A stretch of DNA of 64,000 bases from Streptomyces piniterrae (GCF_005048155.1 NZ_SUMB01000003.1:434001-498000), one strand, 5' to 3'. Shown: positions 46,456 to 56,577, counted from the stretch's first letter. Notes: a model not told the origin generated them from the letters alone. Program-made: numbers and translations.

Positions 46456-46962
46456 CTGCGTTACCCCTGTGTCACTGTTCCCGGTGCCGTACGGAAGGCC
46501 GTACGGCCACCTGCCGCACGGAGACCCGTGCAGCCACCTGCCGCACGGAACCCGTACGGCTGCCTACGGCCGCAATCTACGGCAGCCGGCCGACGGCTGC
46601 GCCGCGGTTTCGCCTGGCGGACGTCGCGGTGGACACGCCGGGGCGGTTCTCCCGGCCGCGTCGGCCGCCCGCCGTCGGGGGTCCGCATGGCGCCCTGCGG
46701 CCCGGGGATGCCCGAGAATGCCGGGGGATGCCCGAAGACTCTTGGGATTTCCGTTAGACGAAAGCCTCGACCAACAGGTTGCGTTCGTTTGGTCCGCTTT
46801 CGCGGTGATGAGAGCCACAGCAGATTGTCACCAAGGCCAACAAGGTCATACGGTCGGGTGTCCATCGGTCCCGTTTCGCCGCTCCGGCGGCGTCGCAGCG
46901 CGGGACCCGGCCGCCCCCCACGGCCTCTCCCTGACCTTCTTTGCTGCCAGGAGCCCTCCCCC
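46456..46962. other. 507-bp divergent intergenic region, proB to glycerophosphotransferase
   Basis: The first 120 bp repeat CCGTACGG and CACCTGCCGCACGG. A lower-GC stretch at 46740-46860 should hold the promoter of the plus-strand gene; TTGTCA at 46825 with CATACG downstream is a weak match. No gene is seen. Confidence 0.5.
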
Positions 46963-49050
46963 GTGCCTTCCGCCGGAATCGCCCCCCGCCGAGTCGTACA
47001 GCTCGCGGCACTCCTCGCGATGATGGTTGCGTTCACCGCCCAGCTACTCGGTGCGCTGCTTCCCGTCATTCCGCTGTTCATCGCCGCGTCGGTGGTGAAC
47101 CTGGGTCTGGACCTGATCCTCCAGCACAAGCAGCCCGGCCTGCTCTCCGTGCTCGGCCGGATCAGGTTCGACGTCACAGTGCGCCAGCTGTTGCGCGACA
47201 TGCTGATACTGGTCGGCCTGTTGCACATCGACGGCATCAACCCGCTCAACGAGCAGGCGCCGCTGACCATCACCCTGCTGCTGTTCTACGGCACGCACTT
47301 CGTGTGCCAGGCGGTGGCGGTGCTGGTCCGGCGGACCCGCAGCCTGCCGTTCGTGACGCGGAACATCGACGCCTCGGCGCTGCGCCTGTCCGACGCACCG
47401 CCGCGCATCCTCTCCCGCCAGACGGGCCGGCGGCTGCTGCGCTTCTCGGTGCCGACCACTACGGGCATGATGCTGACCGCGATCACCACGGACGCGTACT
47501 GGGGCGGCATCGGCCTGGCCGTCTCCCTGGTGCTGTCCGCCGGCGGCACGTTCTACCTGGCCACGTGGCTGCTGCCCAAGAAGCGGGTGGCCGGCGAGCA
47601 GCGTGCGCTGGAGTGGCTGGACAACTGGCTGGCCGAGTACCGGCCGACGGTCGGTATGTACTTCTCGGGCGGTTCCTCGTCGGCCTACCAGGCCAACATG
47701 TGGCTGAGCACCCTCGCCGACCTGGACGGCAACCCGATCATCGTGCTCCGTGAGCGGTTCATGGTGCAGAAGATCGAGGCGACGGACATCCCGATCGTCT
47801 GCATCCCGAAGGTCGCCAACCTGATGCGTCTGGAGCACTCGACGCTGAAGGTGCTGCTGCACCCGGCGAACTCCGGCAAGACCTCGCAGATCCTGCGGAT
47901 CCCGTCGATCAAGCACGCGTTCACCAATCACGGTGAGAGCGACAAGCTGTCGTCGTGCAACCCGTACGCGAAGGCGTACGACGAGGTGTGGGTGGCGGGC
48001 CCGGCGGCCCGTGACCGCTACCAGCTCGCCGACATCGGCGTCGAGGACAAGGACGTCGTCGAGGTGGGCCGCCCGCAGTTGGCTCCGATCCGGCCCTACG
48101 AGGGCGCGCCGGCCGGCCGCCTCACGACGGTGCTGTACGCCCCGACCTGGGAGGGCTGGGACGGCAACCCGGGCAACACCTCGGTGATCCTGGCGGGCGA
48201 GAACATCGTCCGTGAGCTGCTCGCGGACGAGAGGGTGCGGCTGCTGTACAAGCCGCACCCGATGACCGGTTCCGTGGACCGGCGGGCGGGTGCCGCGAAT
48301 GAGCGGATCCAGGCGATGATCGCGGAGGCCAACGAGCGGCGCAGTGGCGCGCGGCCCGGCCCGGAGGCGGCCGCGGAGCTGGCCCGCCGTACCGAGGAGC
48401 TGAACGCGCTGACCACCTCCGCGTTCCGCAAGAGCGCTGACGAGCTGGAGCGGATGCGGCTGCAGGGGACGCCGGCCGAGGGCCGCGCGGCCGCGGTGTC
48501 GGCCGCCGTGGACGCCTGGGAGGAGGCGTACTGGAACTCGTTCCCGGAGTGGGAGCACCGCATCGTGACGACCGCCCGCCCGGGGATCTTCTCCTGCTTC
48601 AACGAGGCGGACGTGCTGATCAGCGATGTGTCCAGCGTCGTCTCGGACTACCTGACCAGCGAGAAGCCGTACGCGGTCGCCAACACGTCCGGGATGAGCG
48701 AGAGCGACTTCCGGGCGAACTTCCCGACGGTGCGGGCGGCGACGATCCTCACGCCGGAGGCGGACGGGGTGGCGGGTCTGCTCGCCGCGGTCCGTGACCC
48801 GGAGCTGGACGTCCTCGCCGGGGAGCGGGCGGAGCTGAAGGAGCATCTGCTCGGCCCGTCGGACCCGCCGTCGCCGGTGCGCTTCAACCAGGCCGCGCTG
48901 AATCTGTGCGCGAAGGCCGATGAGCGGCGGCTGCGGATGGAGAGCCGGCTGGCGGGTATTCCCGGGCAGCGGTCTCTGGAGGACGTGGATGCCACGGAGA
49001 CGGCCGAACGCGAGTCCGACGACGCTCCGGACGCACCGGCCGCCGTCTAG
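46963..49050 (+). CDS. CDP-glycerol:glycerophosphate glycerophosphotransferase family protein
   Basis: The protein has 695 residues from GTG 46963, with AGGAG 9 nt upstream. The N-terminal 210 residues contain several hydrophobic segments. The C-terminal part is a GT-B-like glyphos_transf domain: VVEVGRPQLAPI, TVLYAPTWEGWDG, VRLLYKPHPMTGS and DVLISDVSSVVSDYL, where the KPHP and DxSS blocks bind the nucleotide. Relatives (TagF/TarF/TagB) build teichoic-acid-type wall polymers. The polymer made here is not known. It is transcribed alone against its neighbours and ends in a strong terminator shared with obg. Confidence 0.85.
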   Translation: MPSAGIAPRRVVQLAALLAMMVAFTAQLLGALLPVIPLFIAASVVNLGLDLILQHKQPGLLSVLGRIRFDVTVRQLLRDMLILVGLLHIDGINPLNEQAPLTITLLLFYGTHFVCQAVAVLVRRTRSLPFVTRNIDASALRLSDAPPRILSRQTGRRLLRFSVPTTTGMMLTAITTDAYWGGIGLAVSLVLSAGGTFYLATWLLPKKRVAGEQRALEWLDNWLAEYRPTVGMYFSGGSSSAYQANMWLSTLADLDGNPIIVLRERFMVQKIEATDIPIVCIPKVANLMRLEHSTLKVLLHPANSGKTSQILRIPSIKHAFTNHGESDKLSSCNPYAKAYDEVWVAGPAARDRYQLADIGVEDKDVVEVGRPQLAPIRPYEGAPAGRLTTVLYAPTWEGWDGNPGNTSVILAGENIVRELLADERVRLLYKPHPMTGSVDRRAGAANERIQAMIAEANERRSGARPGPEAAAELARRTEELNALTTSAFRKSADELERMRLQGTPAEGRAAAVSAAVDAWEEAYWNSFPEWEHRIVTTARPGIFSCFNEADVLISDVSSVVSDYLTSEKPYAVANTSGMSESDFRANFPTVRAATILTPEADGVAGLLAAVRDPELDVLAGERAELKEHLLGPSDPPSPVRFNQAALNLCAKADERRLRMESRLAGIPGQRSLEDVDATETAERESDDAPDAPAAV

Positions 49051-49093
49051 CCCGCAGCCGGGCGTATACGGCCGCGGACGGCCCTGACAACGC

Positions 49094-49129
49094 GGAAGGC
49101 CCCGGGAGGAGATCCTCCCGGGGCCTTCC
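49094..49129. terminator. Bidirectional terminator between glycerophosphotransferase and obg
   Basis: A perfect 17-bp inverted repeat (49094-49110 with 49113-49129) with a 2-nt centre lies between two convergent stops. Confidence 0.78.
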
Positions 49130-49162
49130 CCGTTGTGTGCGGCCGTAAGCGCCCGGACGCGC

Positions 49163-50599
49163 CTAGAAGGGCCTGAAGTCGTCGAACTCGTCCTGGGCCT
49201 CGTCCCGGGCGGCGTCGCGGTCGCGGCGGCGCACCGCGGCCGGGCGGGGTGCCTCCAGGCGGTGGTCCTCGCCGCGGCGGCCCAGCATCTCGGCGCCGGC
49301 CGCCATCGTCGGCTCCCAGTCGAAGACCACGGCGTTGTCCTCGGGGCCGATCGCCACGCCGTCCATGGCGCGGGCGCCGGCCTTGAGGAGTGCGTCCTCG
49401 ACGCCGAGGCGGTTGAGCCGGTCGGCGAGGTAGCCGACCGCCTCGTCGTTGTTGAAGTCGGTCTGGCGGACCCAGCGTTCGGGCTTCTCGCCCCGTACGC
49501 GGTAGAAGTTCTCGCCCTCGGCGGTGACGGTGAAGCCCGCGTCGTCGACGGCCTTCGGGCGGATCACGATGCGGGTGGCTTCCTGGACCGGCTTGGCGGC
49601 GCGGGCCTTGGCCACGATGTCGGCGAGCGCGAAGGAGAGCTCCTTCAGGCCCAGGTGCGCGACGGCCGAGACGTCGAAGACGCGGTAGCCGCGCTCCTCC
49701 AGGTCGGGGCGGATCATGTCGGCGAGATCCTTGCCGTCCGGGATGTCGGTCTTGTTGAGGACGACCACCCGGGGCCGGTTGTCGAGGCCGCCGTACTGGG
49801 CCAGTTCCGCCTCGATCGTGTCGAGGTCGGAGACCGGGTCGCGGTCGGATTCGAGGGTCGCGGTGTCCAGGACGTGCACCAGCACCTCGCAGCGCTCGAC
49901 GTGGCGCAGGAACTCCAGGCCCAGGCCCTTGCCCTGGCTGGCGCCCGGGATCAGGCCGGGGACGTCGGCGATGGTGTAGACCGTCGAACCGGCGGTGACC
50001 ACACCGAGGTTGGGCACCAGGGTGGTGAAGGGGTAGTCGGCGATCTTCGGCTTGGCGGCGGAGAGCACGGAGATCAGCGACGACTTGCCGGCGCTCGGGT
50101 AGCCGACCAGCGCGACGTCCGCGACGGTCTTGAGCTCCAGGACGATCTCGCGTTCCTCGCCGGGCTCGCCGAGCAGCGCGAAGCCGGGGGCCTTGCGGCG
50201 TGCGGAGGACAGCGCGGCGTTGCCGAGGCCGCCGCGGCCGCCCTGGCCGGCGACGAAGGTGGTGCCCTGGCCGACCAGGTCGGCGAGGACCTCGCCGTTC
50301 CTGTCGAGCACGACGGTGCCGTCGGGGACCGGCAGGACCAGGTCCTTGCCGTTCTTGCCCTCGCGGTTGTCGCCCGCGCCGGGCTGGCCGTTGGTGGCCT
50401 TGCGGTGCGGGTGGTGGTGGTAGTCGAGGAGCGTGGTGACGTCCTGGTCGACGACGAGGATCACATCGCCGCCGCGGCCGCCGTTGCCGCCGTCGGGTCC
50501 GCCGAGCGGCTTGAACTTCTCACGGTGAACGGAGGCACAGCCGTGGCCTCCGTTACCCGCGGCGACGTGCAGCTCGACGCGGTCCACGAAGGTGGTCAT
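49163..50599 (-). CDS. obg: GTPase Obg (CgtA)
   Basis: The protein has 478 residues from ATG 50599, with GGAGG upstream. The glycine-rich Obg domain (1-158) has [12 protein letters not shown] and [11 protein letters not shown]. The G domain carries GYPSAGKSS (P-loop), DVPGLI (G3) and NKTD (G4). A C-terminal OCT domain ([15 protein letters not shown]...) and an acidic tail ([10 protein letters not shown]) follow. It acts in 50S assembly and stringent control; in Streptomyces it also affects aerial mycelium formation. It is downstream of rplU-rpmA, the conserved order, after an intergenic hairpin. Confidence 0.97.
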   Translation of the reverse strand: MTTFVDRVELHVAAGNGGHGCASVHREKFKPLGGPDGGNGGRGGDVILVVDQDVTTLLDYHHHPHRKATNGQPGAGDNREGKNGKDLVLPVPDGTVVLDRNGEVLADLVGQGTTFVAGQGGRGGLGNAALSSARRKAPGFALLGEPGEEREIVLELKTVADVALVGYPSAGKSSLISVLSAAKPKIADYPFTTLVPNLGVVTAGSTVYTIADVPGLIPGASQGKGLGLEFLRHVERCEVLVHVLDTATLESDRDPVSDLDTIEAELAQYGGLDNRPRVVVLNKTDIPDGKDLADMIRPDLEERGYRVFDVSAVAHLGLKELSFALADIVAKARAAKPVQEATRIVIRPKAVDDAGFTVTAEGENFYRVRGEKPERWVRQTDFNNDEAVGYLADRLNRLGVEDALLKAGARAMDGVAIGPEDNAVVFDWEPTMAAGAEMLGRRGEDHRLEAPRPAAVRRRDRDAARDEAQDEFDDFRPF

Positions 50600-50715
50600 G
50601 GTGGGGTGCCTCCAGGTAACTACGGGGTGTCGCGGTGCTCCGCGAACGGGGCTGCCGCGCATCTGTGTCGCGACGGGTCTGGGTGTCGCGGGGTGTCTCT
50701 GTGGTAACACGCCAA

Positions 50716-50759
50716 GGGCGGACCGGCCTTCCCGCTCGCGCGAGAAAGGCGGTCCGCCC
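50716..50759 (-). terminator. Hairpin between rpmA and obg
   Basis: A 10-bp perfect stem extended by CCTT/AAGG (50716-50729 region with 50745-50759) may partly terminate rplU-rpmA transcription and lower obg levels relative to ribosomal proteins. Confidence 0.65.
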
Positions 50760-50790
50760 CTGGTGGTGCTGTGTGACGTCCGGGCCGAAA

Positions 50791-51048
50791 TTACTCGGCG
50801 ACCGGGACGATGTTCACGACCTTGCGGCCACGGTGGGTGCCGAACTGCACCGCGCCGGGCTGCAGGGCGAACAGGGTGTCGTCGCCGCCGCGGCCGACGC
50901 CCGTGCCCGGGTGGAAGTGGGTGCCACGCTGGCGGACCAGGATCTCACCGGCGAGGACGGCCTGACCGCCGAAGCGCTTCACGCCGAGCCGCTGAGCATT
51001 GGAATCGCGACCGTTCCGGGTGGACGATGCGCCCTTCTTGTGTGCCAT
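50791..51048 (-). CDS. rpmA: Large ribosomal subunit protein L27
   Basis: The 85-residue protein begins [20 protein letters not shown], and the [22 protein letters not shown] block is diagnostic of bL27. Its N-terminus reaches the peptidyl transferase centre. There is no Firmicutes-type cleavable N-terminal extension. It follows rplU by 14 bp and is co-transcribed with it. Confidence 0.97.
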   Translation of the reverse strand: MAHKKGASSTRNGRDSNAQRLGVKRFGGQAVLAGEILVRQRGTHFHPGTGVGRGGDDTLFALQPGAVQFGTHRGRKVVNIVPVAE

Positions 51049-51062
51049 GTCTCCTCAGTCCC

Positions 51063-51383
51063 TTACTTCGCCGGAGCGTCGATGCCGGTGATCTTCAGCG
51101 CCGTGTGGAGCTGGCGGTGGCCGATCCGCTTCTTGTAGCCGGTCTTGTTCTTGTACTTCTGGATCCGGATCTTGTCGCCCTTGTGGTGGTCGACGACCTC
51201 GGCCTGGACCTTGACGCCGGCCAGCACCCACGGGTCGCTGGTGACCGAGTCACCGTCGACGACCAGGAGCGTCGAGAGCTCGACGGCGTCGCCGACCTTG
51301 CTGGTGGAAATGCGGTCAACCTCGATGACGTCGCCAACAGCAACCTTCTGCTGGCGTCCGCCGGTGCGCACGATCGCGTACAC
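51063..51383 (-). CDS. rplU: Large ribosomal subunit protein L21
   Basis: The 106-residue protein shows [18 protein letters not shown] and [16 protein letters not shown], the bL21 signature and 23S rRNA contact. It starts at GTG 51383 with GAAAGAGAG upstream. It heads the rplU-rpmA-obg unit. A leader of about 145 nt lies between the promoter and start and contains a CCTCTCGG/CCGAGAG hairpin (about 51472-51496) that could be regulatory. Confidence 0.97.
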   Translation of the reverse strand: MYAIVRTGGRQQKVAVGDVIEVDRISTSKVGDAVELSTLLVVDGDSVTSDPWVLAGVKVQAEVVDHHKGDKIRIQKYKNKTGYKKRIGHRQLHTALKITGIDAPAK

Positions 51384-51535
51384 GCGGAACTCTCTTTCGC
51401 TAGAAACGGATCCTCTGATGCCAGCCGCTCACACGGGCTGGGAAAGGCCCGTGGAATCCGAGTGGACGAGCGGCCTCTCTCGGCGGACCGAGAGGTGTTT
51501 GCTCAGGGGTTTGGTGTCACAGACACCGACGGTCA

Positions 51536-51564
51536 AGGTTACGGGGCCTTGACCAGGGGGTCAA
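51536..51564 (-). promoter_or_regulatory. rplU-rpmA promoter
   Basis: On the minus strand, TTGACC (51559-51564), 17 bp, then TAACCT (51536-51541): an excellent housekeeping-type match with ideal spacing. It begins one base after the rne terminator. Confidence 0.72.
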
Positions 51565-51565
51565 A

Positions 51566-51615
51566 CCGGCCCCCGGGCCGCCGGCGGAGGGTTCCGCCGG
51601 CGGCCCGGGGGCCGG
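51566..51615 (-). terminator. Terminator after rne
   Basis: A perfect 23-bp stem (51566-51588 with 51593-51615) with a 4-nt loop starts 19 nt past the rne stop. It is followed at once by the rplU promoter. Confidence 0.82.
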
Positions 51616-51633
51616 CCTCGCTGTCGCGGCCGC

Positions 51634-54600
51634 TCAGTCCTCCGTGGAGGCCGACACCGACGGCGGCGCGGGCTGCTCGGCGGCGGCGGTCTTCTTGGCC
51701 GCGGCCTTCTTGACGGTGCTCTTCTTGGCCGCCGTCTTCTTCGTGGTGGTCTTCTTGGCCGCGGCCGTCTTCTTGGCGGCGGTCTTCTTGGCCGCCGTCT
51801 TCTTGGCCGTGGTCGTCTTGGCGGCGGTCTTCTTGGCGGCCGTCTTACGGGTCGCCTTCTTCGCCGTCTTCTTCGCCGGTGCCTCCTCGGCGGCCTCCTC
51901 GGCGGCCTCCTCCGCGGCCTCCGAAGCAGCCTGCTCCGGGACCTCGACGGGCTCCGGCGCCTCGACGACCGGCTCGGCGGCCGTCTCGACAACCGGTTCC
52001 GTGACGGCCTCGGCGGCCGTGACGATCGTCGCGGCCTCCTCGGCTCCCTGGGGCGAACCCGCCGGAGCGGTCGCCTTGCGGGTCGCCCGGCGGCGCGGAC
52101 GGGCCGGCGGCGCGGCCTCCGCGGCCGGCACCGGGACGGGCTCCGGCTCGGCGGCCGGCGCGGGCACCGGCTCGGCCGGCACCACGATCGCGGCGGCCTC
52201 CGAAGCGGCCTTGGGGGCGCCCGCCGGAGCCGACACCTTCCGGCTCGCCCGACGGCGGCCACGGCGTCCGGCGGCGGCCTCGGCCTCCGCCGGGCTGCTG
52301 AACCACTCGTCGGCACCGGCCACCGCGGGCTGCAGCTCGGCCTCCGTCACGGGGGCGGGCTCCAGCTCCGGCGCGGCCTCGACGGCCTCGGCCTCGACCT
52401 GCGGCTCCGGCCGCTCGCCGTTGGCCTTGCCTTCCTTGCCTTCCTTGCCCTTCTTCTTGCGCTTGCCGCCACCGCCGACCGCCGTCGGCTGGTCCATGTG
52501 GACGATGACGCCGCGGCCGTTGCAGTGCACACACGACTCGGAGAAGGACTCCAGCAGGCCCTGGCCGACCCGCTTACGGGTCATCTGGACCAGGCCCAGC
52601 GAGGTGACCTCGGCCACCTGGTGCTTCGTACGGTCCCGGCCCAGACACTCCAGCATCCGCCGCAGCACCAGGTCCCGGTTGGACTCCAGCACCATGTCGA
52701 TGAAGTCGATGACGACGATGCCGCCGAGGTCGCGCAGCCGCAGCTGGCGCACGATCTCCTCGGCCGCCTCCAGGTTGTTCCTGGTGACGGTCTCCTCGAG
52801 ATTGCCGCCCTGACCGGTGAACTTCCCGGTGTTGACGTCGATCACGACCATCGCCTCGGTCTTGTCGATCACCAGCGAACCGCCGCTGGGCAGCCAGACC
52901 TTGCGGTCCAGCGCCTTCATCAGCTGTTCGTCGATGCGGTACGTCGCGAAGACGTCGACCTCCGAAGTCCACTTCTGCAGACGGTCGGTGAGGTCCGGCG
53001 CGACGTGCGAGACATAGCCGTGGATGGTCTCCCAGGCGCCGTCACCGCTGACGATGACCTTGGAGAAGTCCTCGTTGAAGATGTCGCGGACGACCCGGAC
53101 GGTCATGTCCGGCTCGCCGTAGAGCAGGCTCGGCGAGCTGGTGGACGCCGCCTTCGCCTTCTTCTGGATGTCCTCCCACTGCGCCTGGAGCCGCTCCACG
53201 TCACGGCGCAGCTCGTCCTCGCTCGCGCCCTCGGCGGCGGTGCGCACGATGACGCCCGCGTCCTCGGGGACGATCTTCTTGAGGATCTGCTTGAGGCGGG
53301 CCCGCTCGGTGTCCGGGAGCTTGCGGCTGATACCGGTCATCGAGCCCTCGGGCACGTAGACCAGGTAGCGGCCGGGCAGCGAGACCTGGCTGGTGAGCCG
53401 GGCGCCCTTGTGGCCGATCGGGTCCTTGGTGACCTGCACCAGGACGGACTGGCCCGACTTCAGCGCGGTCTCGATGCGGCGCGGCCCGTTGGCCATGCCC
53501 AGCGCCTCGAAGTTGACCTCGCCGGCGTAGAGCACGGCGTTGCGGCCCTTGCCGATGTCGACGAAGGCGGCCTCCATCGACGGCAGCACGTTCTGCACCT
53601 TGCCGAGGTAGACGTTGCCGACGTACGAGGTGGCCTGCTCCTTGTTGACGAAGTGCTCCACGAGCACGTTGTCCTCAAGGACGCCGATCTGGGTGCGCTC
53701 GCCGTTCTGGCGCACGACCATCACCCGCTCGACGGCCTCGCGGCGCGCGAGGAACTCCGCCTCGGTGATGATCGGCACCCGGCGGCGGCCCTGCTCGCGG
53801 CCCTCGCGGCGGCGCTGCTTCTTGGCCTCCAGGCGCGTCGACCCCTTGATCGACTGCACCTCGTCGGGGCCGGTCCCGGCTTCTTCCTTCTTACGGGGCT
53901 CGCGGACCTTGACGACCGTGCGCTCCGGGTCGTCGCCGGTGGCCTCGGCCTCGGCGGCCTCGCCGCTGCGACGGCGACGGCGACGGCGACGGCGGCTGCT
54001 GCTGGTGCCGCCACCGGGGTGCTCCTCGGCCGCTTCCCGGTCTTCCCGCTGCTCCGCGGCCTGCTCCTCGGCTTCCTCGGGCTCGGCTTCCGCGGCGGCT
54101 TCCCGGCCTTCGGCGGGCAGCTCCTCGGCGCCCTCCGCGGCCTCACCGCGACGGCGGCGGCGGCCGCCACGACGACGGCGGCGCGAGGGGCGCTCACCGG
54201 TCTCGTCCTCGGCGTGCGCGGTCTCGGCCTCGGCCTCTTCCTCGGCCTCGGCGGTCTCGGCGGTCTCCTCGAGCTCCGGCTCGGCGGGTGCGGCGGCGAC
54301 CGGCTCGGCGGCCCGCTCGCCACGGCGGCGGCGACGGCGCGGGGCCGCGGGCTGCTCCTCCTGGATCTGCTCCGGCTCGGGCTCCTCGTCCCGGCGGGCC
54401 GCGGCGGCGGCAGCGGCGGCCGCGCTCTCCGGGGTCTGGAACATCGGCTCGGTGAAGACCGGTGCCTGGAAGACGGCGGTCGGCGGGCGCTGCGCCCGGC
54501 GGCGGCCACGCGCCGGCGCCTCCTGCGCGGGCTCCTCCTCGGCTCGCGGCGCCTCGGCGGCCGACGCGGCGGGCTCCGGGGCGCGCTCGGCACGGCGGCG

Positions 54601-55512
54601 GCTACGGCGCTTGGGCTCGGCGGGCTCGGTGGCCGCGGCCTCGGCGGCGGGGATCTCGACGGTTTCCTCGGCGGCCTGCGGCGCGCTCGCGGCGGCGGTC
54701 ACCTTGCGGGTGGCGCGGCGGCGCGTACGGGCGGGCTTGGCGTCCTCCGCGGGCTCCGCGGGAGCGGTCACGTCCTCGTCGGCGACGGGGGCGGCCTGCG
54801 CGGCGGCCGGGGCCGTCACGGGGGCGGTCTCCTCGGCAGCGGTCTGCGGGGCACCGGCCGGGGCGGTGACCTTACGGGTGGCGCGGCGGCGGGTGCGGGC
54901 CGGCCGGGCCTCCTCTTCCTGGGCGGCGGCGGGGGCGGCGCTCTCGGCCGTCTCGAGGGCCGGTTCCGGGGTCTCGGCGACGACCGGCTCGGCCTCGCTC
55001 GCCTGCGGGGCACCGGCGGGGGCGGTGGCCTTACGGGTGGCCCGGCGGCGGGTACGGGCGCGCGGCGCCTCCTCCTCGGCCTGCGGCGCCTCGGCGGCGA
55101 CCGGTTCGGCGGCGGCCGCAGCCGGTGCCGCGGCCGGGATCTCGACCGGCTCGGCCTCGACGGCCTGCGGGGCACCGGCGGGGGCGGTGGCCTTGCGGGT
55201 GGCCCGGCGGCGGGTGCGGGCGGGCTTGGCGGCGTCGCCGGAGGTGACCGCGGAGGCGGTGTTCTCGTCGGCGGCGGGGGTGTCCCCTGCTCCGGAAGAG
55301 CTCGGGGAGGGGTCCGCGGGTGCGGTGGCGCTGTCGGTGGCCTCGGCGGTCACGACCGTCGGCTCGGCGGCACCGGCCGCCGGCGGACCGGCCGGCCGGG
55401 AGGCCGCGCGGCGCCTGCGGCGCGGCGGCAGCGTGTCGCCGGGCGAGTGGTTGTCGTCGAAACCACGGTCCGCGGATTGCGTGGATTCATTGGGCTCAAT
55501 GGGCTCGAGCAT
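51634..55512 (-). CDS. rne: Rne/Rng family ribonuclease E/G with extended arms
   Basis: The 1292-residue protein has its catalytic core internal, about residues 575-1000: an S1 domain (YVGNVYLGKVQNVLPSMEAAF region), GGIVVIDFIDM with catalytic acidic residues, and the zinc-link CVHCNGRG. The N-terminal 470 residues alternate acidic Ala/Glu stretches with at least four RTRRRATRK-TAPAGAPQ repeats (about 99, 156, 207, 261). Two more diverged copies follow the core, then a Lys/Ala/Thr tail (residues about 1211-1275, KKTAAKK repeats) like histone H1. RNase E/G starts mRNA decay and trims rRNA. In Streptomyces the arms surrounding the core are thought to serve as the degradosome scaffold. Confidence 0.95.
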   Translation of the reverse strand: MLEPIEPNESTQSADRGFDDNHSPGDTLPPRRRRRAASRPAGPPAAGAAEPTVVTAEATDSATAPADPSPSSSGAGDTPAADENTASAVTSGDAAKPARTRRRATRKATAPAGAPQAVEAEPVEIPAAAPAAAAAEPVAAEAPQAEEEAPRARTRRRATRKATAPAGAPQASEAEPVVAETPEPALETAESAAPAAAQEEEARPARTRRRATRKVTAPAGAPQTAAEETAPVTAPAAAQAAPVADEDVTAPAEPAEDAKPARTRRRATRKVTAAASAPQAAEETVEIPAAEAAATEPAEPKRRSRRRAERAPEPAASAAEAPRAEEEPAQEAPARGRRRAQRPPTAVFQAPVFTEPMFQTPESAAAAAAAAARRDEEPEPEQIQEEQPAAPRRRRRRGERAAEPVAAAPAEPELEETAETAEAEEEAEAETAHAEDETGERPSRRRRRGGRRRRRGEAAEGAEELPAEGREAAAEAEPEEAEEQAAEQREDREAAEEHPGGGTSSSRRRRRRRRRSGEAAEAEATGDDPERTVVKVREPRKKEEAGTGPDEVQSIKGSTRLEAKKQRRREGREQGRRRVPIITEAEFLARREAVERVMVVRQNGERTQIGVLEDNVLVEHFVNKEQATSYVGNVYLGKVQNVLPSMEAAFVDIGKGRNAVLYAGEVNFEALGMANGPRRIETALKSGQSVLVQVTKDPIGHKGARLTSQVSLPGRYLVYVPEGSMTGISRKLPDTERARLKQILKKIVPEDAGVIVRTAAEGASEDELRRDVERLQAQWEDIQKKAKAASTSSPSLLYGEPDMTVRVVRDIFNEDFSKVIVSGDGAWETIHGYVSHVAPDLTDRLQKWTSEVDVFATYRIDEQLMKALDRKVWLPSGGSLVIDKTEAMVVIDVNTGKFTGQGGNLEETVTRNNLEAAEEIVRQLRLRDLGGIVVIDFIDMVLESNRDLVLRRMLECLGRDRTKHQVAEVTSLGLVQMTRKRVGQGLLESFSESCVHCNGRGVIVHMDQPTAVGGGGKRKKKGKEGKEGKANGERPEPQVEAEAVEAAPELEPAPVTEAELQPAVAGADEWFSSPAEAEAAAGRRGRRRASRKVSAPAGAPKAASEAAAIVVPAEPVPAPAAEPEPVPVPAAEAAPPARPRRRATRKATAPAGSPQGAEEAATIVTAAEAVTEPVVETAAEPVVEAPEPVEVPEQAASEAAEEAAEEAAEEAPAKKTAKKATRKTAAKKTAAKTTTAKKTAAKKTAAKKTAAAKKTTTKKTAAKKSTVKKAAAKKTAAAEQPAPPSVSASTED

Positions 55513-55731
55513 GCGGGCGGTTCTCCCGTCACGCTCCCGGGCGCCGCGCCTGATTCCGGCCGCGGTCCGCGTGATGTGCGCGGTCCCGCCGTCCGGGGCG
55601 TGGGCGCCGCACGGGAGCTGTCGTCTCGCTCGCCGGGCCCGTAGGCCGGGTACCGGCGAAAGTCTCCTGGTCAGTGCGTCTGCCGGACCGGGGTGGCTCC
55701 CTGGCTGATCGGCGACGCATCGACGGCGGTC

Positions 55732-56577
55732 CTACGCGGTACCTTCCCCGGAAACTGCCGGGGAGACCCCACTCGGCGCCTTCGCGGCACTCAGCCCGGC
55801 GGCCGTGGGTGGGGCGGCCGTGGCAGCGTCGCGGTCGGGCGCTAGCGGGTCGGTCACCGCGCCGGTCTCCTCATCGAGCAGCCCCTGCGCCAGCCTGGTC
55901 ACCGCTGCGGGGACCGGCGGCGCCAGGTCGGCCGTAGCTCGGAGGCCGGACAGGACGTCGTCGGGTCGTACGGCAGGTGTCAGATGCCGAACAACCAGCC
56001 GCAGTATCGCACAGGCTTTGCCGTCGGGCCTATCGTCCTCGCGTCCGGCGGCCTCGAGGCGGGCCACCGCCGCGCGGGCGTCGAAGCCCCGCATGCCTTT
56101 CTTCGTCTGCCGCTCGACCTGCACCTCTTCGGCGGCGAGGAACGCCTCGACGGCCTGCGCGGCGGCTTCGCTCCCGACCCCGTCGAGCCGGATCTCCCAC
56201 ACGGAGGCCTGCAGCCGGTCGGCGAGACCGCTGGTGTGCGCCTCGACGGCGTCGATCACATCGAGGCCGGCCGGCAGCGACGCGTCCAGCAGCTCGCGGA
56301 GCTTCTCGGGATCGCGGCGCTCGGTGAGGGCGATCTCCAGATACTCGGCCTCGCTGCCGGTGCCCGTCGGGGCGGCGTTGGCGTACGACACCTTGGGGTG
56401 CGGGGTGAAGCCCGCCGAATAGGCCATGGGGACCTCTGCGCGGCGCAGCGCCCGCTCGAATGCGCGCTGGAAGTCGCGGTGGCTGGTGAACCGGAGGCGG
56501 CCGCGCTTGGTGTAGCGCAGTCGGATGCGCTGCACCGCAGGAGCGGGCGGCGGGCCTTCGGGCTGTCGCTTGCCCAG
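55732..56577 (-). CDS. TIGR03936 family radical SAM-associated protein (DUF2344), possible CTG start
   Basis: The core begins QRIRLRYTKRGRLRFTSHRDF and has AYSAGFTPHPKVSYANA, the family signature; the C-terminus is Ala/Pro-rich. Relatives are either separate or fused to the C-terminus of B12-binding radical SAM enzymes. The first GTG (56535) has no ribosome site. A CTG at 56577 in the same frame has AAGGAG 9 nt upstream and gives LGKRQPEGPPPAPAV, which I recall as the normal N-terminus of Streptomyces relatives (with Met). I chose CTG. The radical SAM partner is at 59134. Function is unknown, perhaps RNA-linked. Confidence 0.82.
   Translation of the reverse strand: MGKRQPEGPPPAPAVQRIRLRYTKRGRLRFTSHRDFQRAFERALRRAEVPMAYSAGFTPHPKVSYANAAPTGTGSEAEYLEIALTERRDPEKLRELLDASLPAGLDVIDAVEAHTSGLADRLQASVWEIRLDGVGSEAAAQAVEAFLAAEEVQVERQTKKGMRGFDARAAVARLEAAGREDDRPDGKACAILRLVVRHLTPAVRPDDVLSGLRATADLAPPVPAAVTRLAQGLLDEETGAVTDPLAPDRDAATAAPPTAAGLSAAKAPSGVSPAVSGEGTA

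Noticed and set aside
52498..55644. A 1048-codon plus-strand open frame opposite rne
   Set aside because: It is the antisense of the rne gene; low-complexity Gly/Leu/Arg composition and absence of any domain follow from the GC-rich codons of the real gene.
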